Of a stretch of 64,000 nt of DNA, positions 63,871 through 64,000 are shown piece after piece. The stretch covers positions 18,308,001-18,372,000 of the forward strand of contig OX335649.1 in the NCBI GenBank assembly GCA_946894095.1, in the 5' to 3' direction. The notes under the pieces were generated by a model. That model saw only the letters and a program-made list of their open reading frames with translations. It did not search any database and had not been told where the DNA came from. The number at the start of each line of letters is the position of its first letter. Positions within the stretch are counted from its first letter, which is position 1. Made by a program: the position numbers and the translations under genes. This stretch comes from Incurvaria masculella (lineage: Eukaryota > Arthropoda > Insecta > Lepidoptera > Incurvariidae).

Positions 63871-64000
63871 CATCAACGGATTCATATGTTTATAAATTAT
63901 TGCTCTTAACTTCTTTTGATACCATTAGTTATATGAAGCATCGAGAACTATTTATTAAAAATATAATTAAGAACCATACGATAACATAAAAATAATCACT

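Overview
This window reads as nuclear DNA of an insect, most probably a moth or butterfly. The clues are split host genes with consensus GT/AG junctions, interstitial TTAGG repeats, and abundant tRNA-headed SINEs and TTAA-flanked MITEs. One dispersed repeat (22167-22428) is of a kind I associate with Lepidoptera. Most of the 64 kb is mobile DNA, and host exons are small islands within it.

Host genes. A CLCC1-like chloride-channel (CLIC-like) gene is on the minus strand at 528-12566. It has five exons whose splice phases all agree, and a complete Ty3/gypsy-type LTR retrotransposon (5921-11383, 4-bp target duplication) sits in its first intron. Integrator subunit 12 (PHD finger) is on the plus strand, with two exons at 19027-19431 and 20364-20651. 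Two THEM6-like hotdog (thioesterase-superfamily) paralogues are on the minus strand: 24514-25998 looks sound, while 36249-37431 has lost the HMNN motif and has doubtful splice sites. The 3' end of a DMRT gene with a DMA domain is on the minus strand at 61191-62926, and its DMA exon has two decayed tandem copies just downstream. One orphan exon-like piece resembling dipeptidyl peptidase IV lies at 46986-47093.

Mobile DNA, left to right. Small MITEs and SINE pieces and a fossil retroelement fragment occupy 1-5.7 kb, followed by the gypsy element. A cluster of about 1-kb TIR elements, nested and inverted, lies at 13-18.65 kb and includes a 432-bp inverted duplication. A full-length I-clade LINE with both ORFs open and a 12-bp target duplication is at 26.6-32.7 kb. 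Four copies of a 550-553 bp TTAA-flanked MITE are at 2979, 33255, 50331 and 63101.

The most striking object is 38759-53576. It is a 14.8-kb region bounded by perfect 26-bp inverted repeats and a 4-bp ATAA duplication. It carries a three-exon DDE-type transposase-like gene of about 1,000 residues. Its first coding intron holds a SINE split by a second LINE (coiled-coil ORF1, EN-RT ORF2) and the peptidase fragment. A TTAA MITE landed six codons before the natural stop and now supplies a new C-terminus.

From 53.6 to 64 kb there are foldback MITEs, a hairpin enclosing telomere-type repeats, a 1.36-kb TTAA foldback element, a full SINE, a quiet AT-rich stretch and the DMRT exons. Splice sites were read by eye. 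Family names come from recognised motifs, not from database searches.
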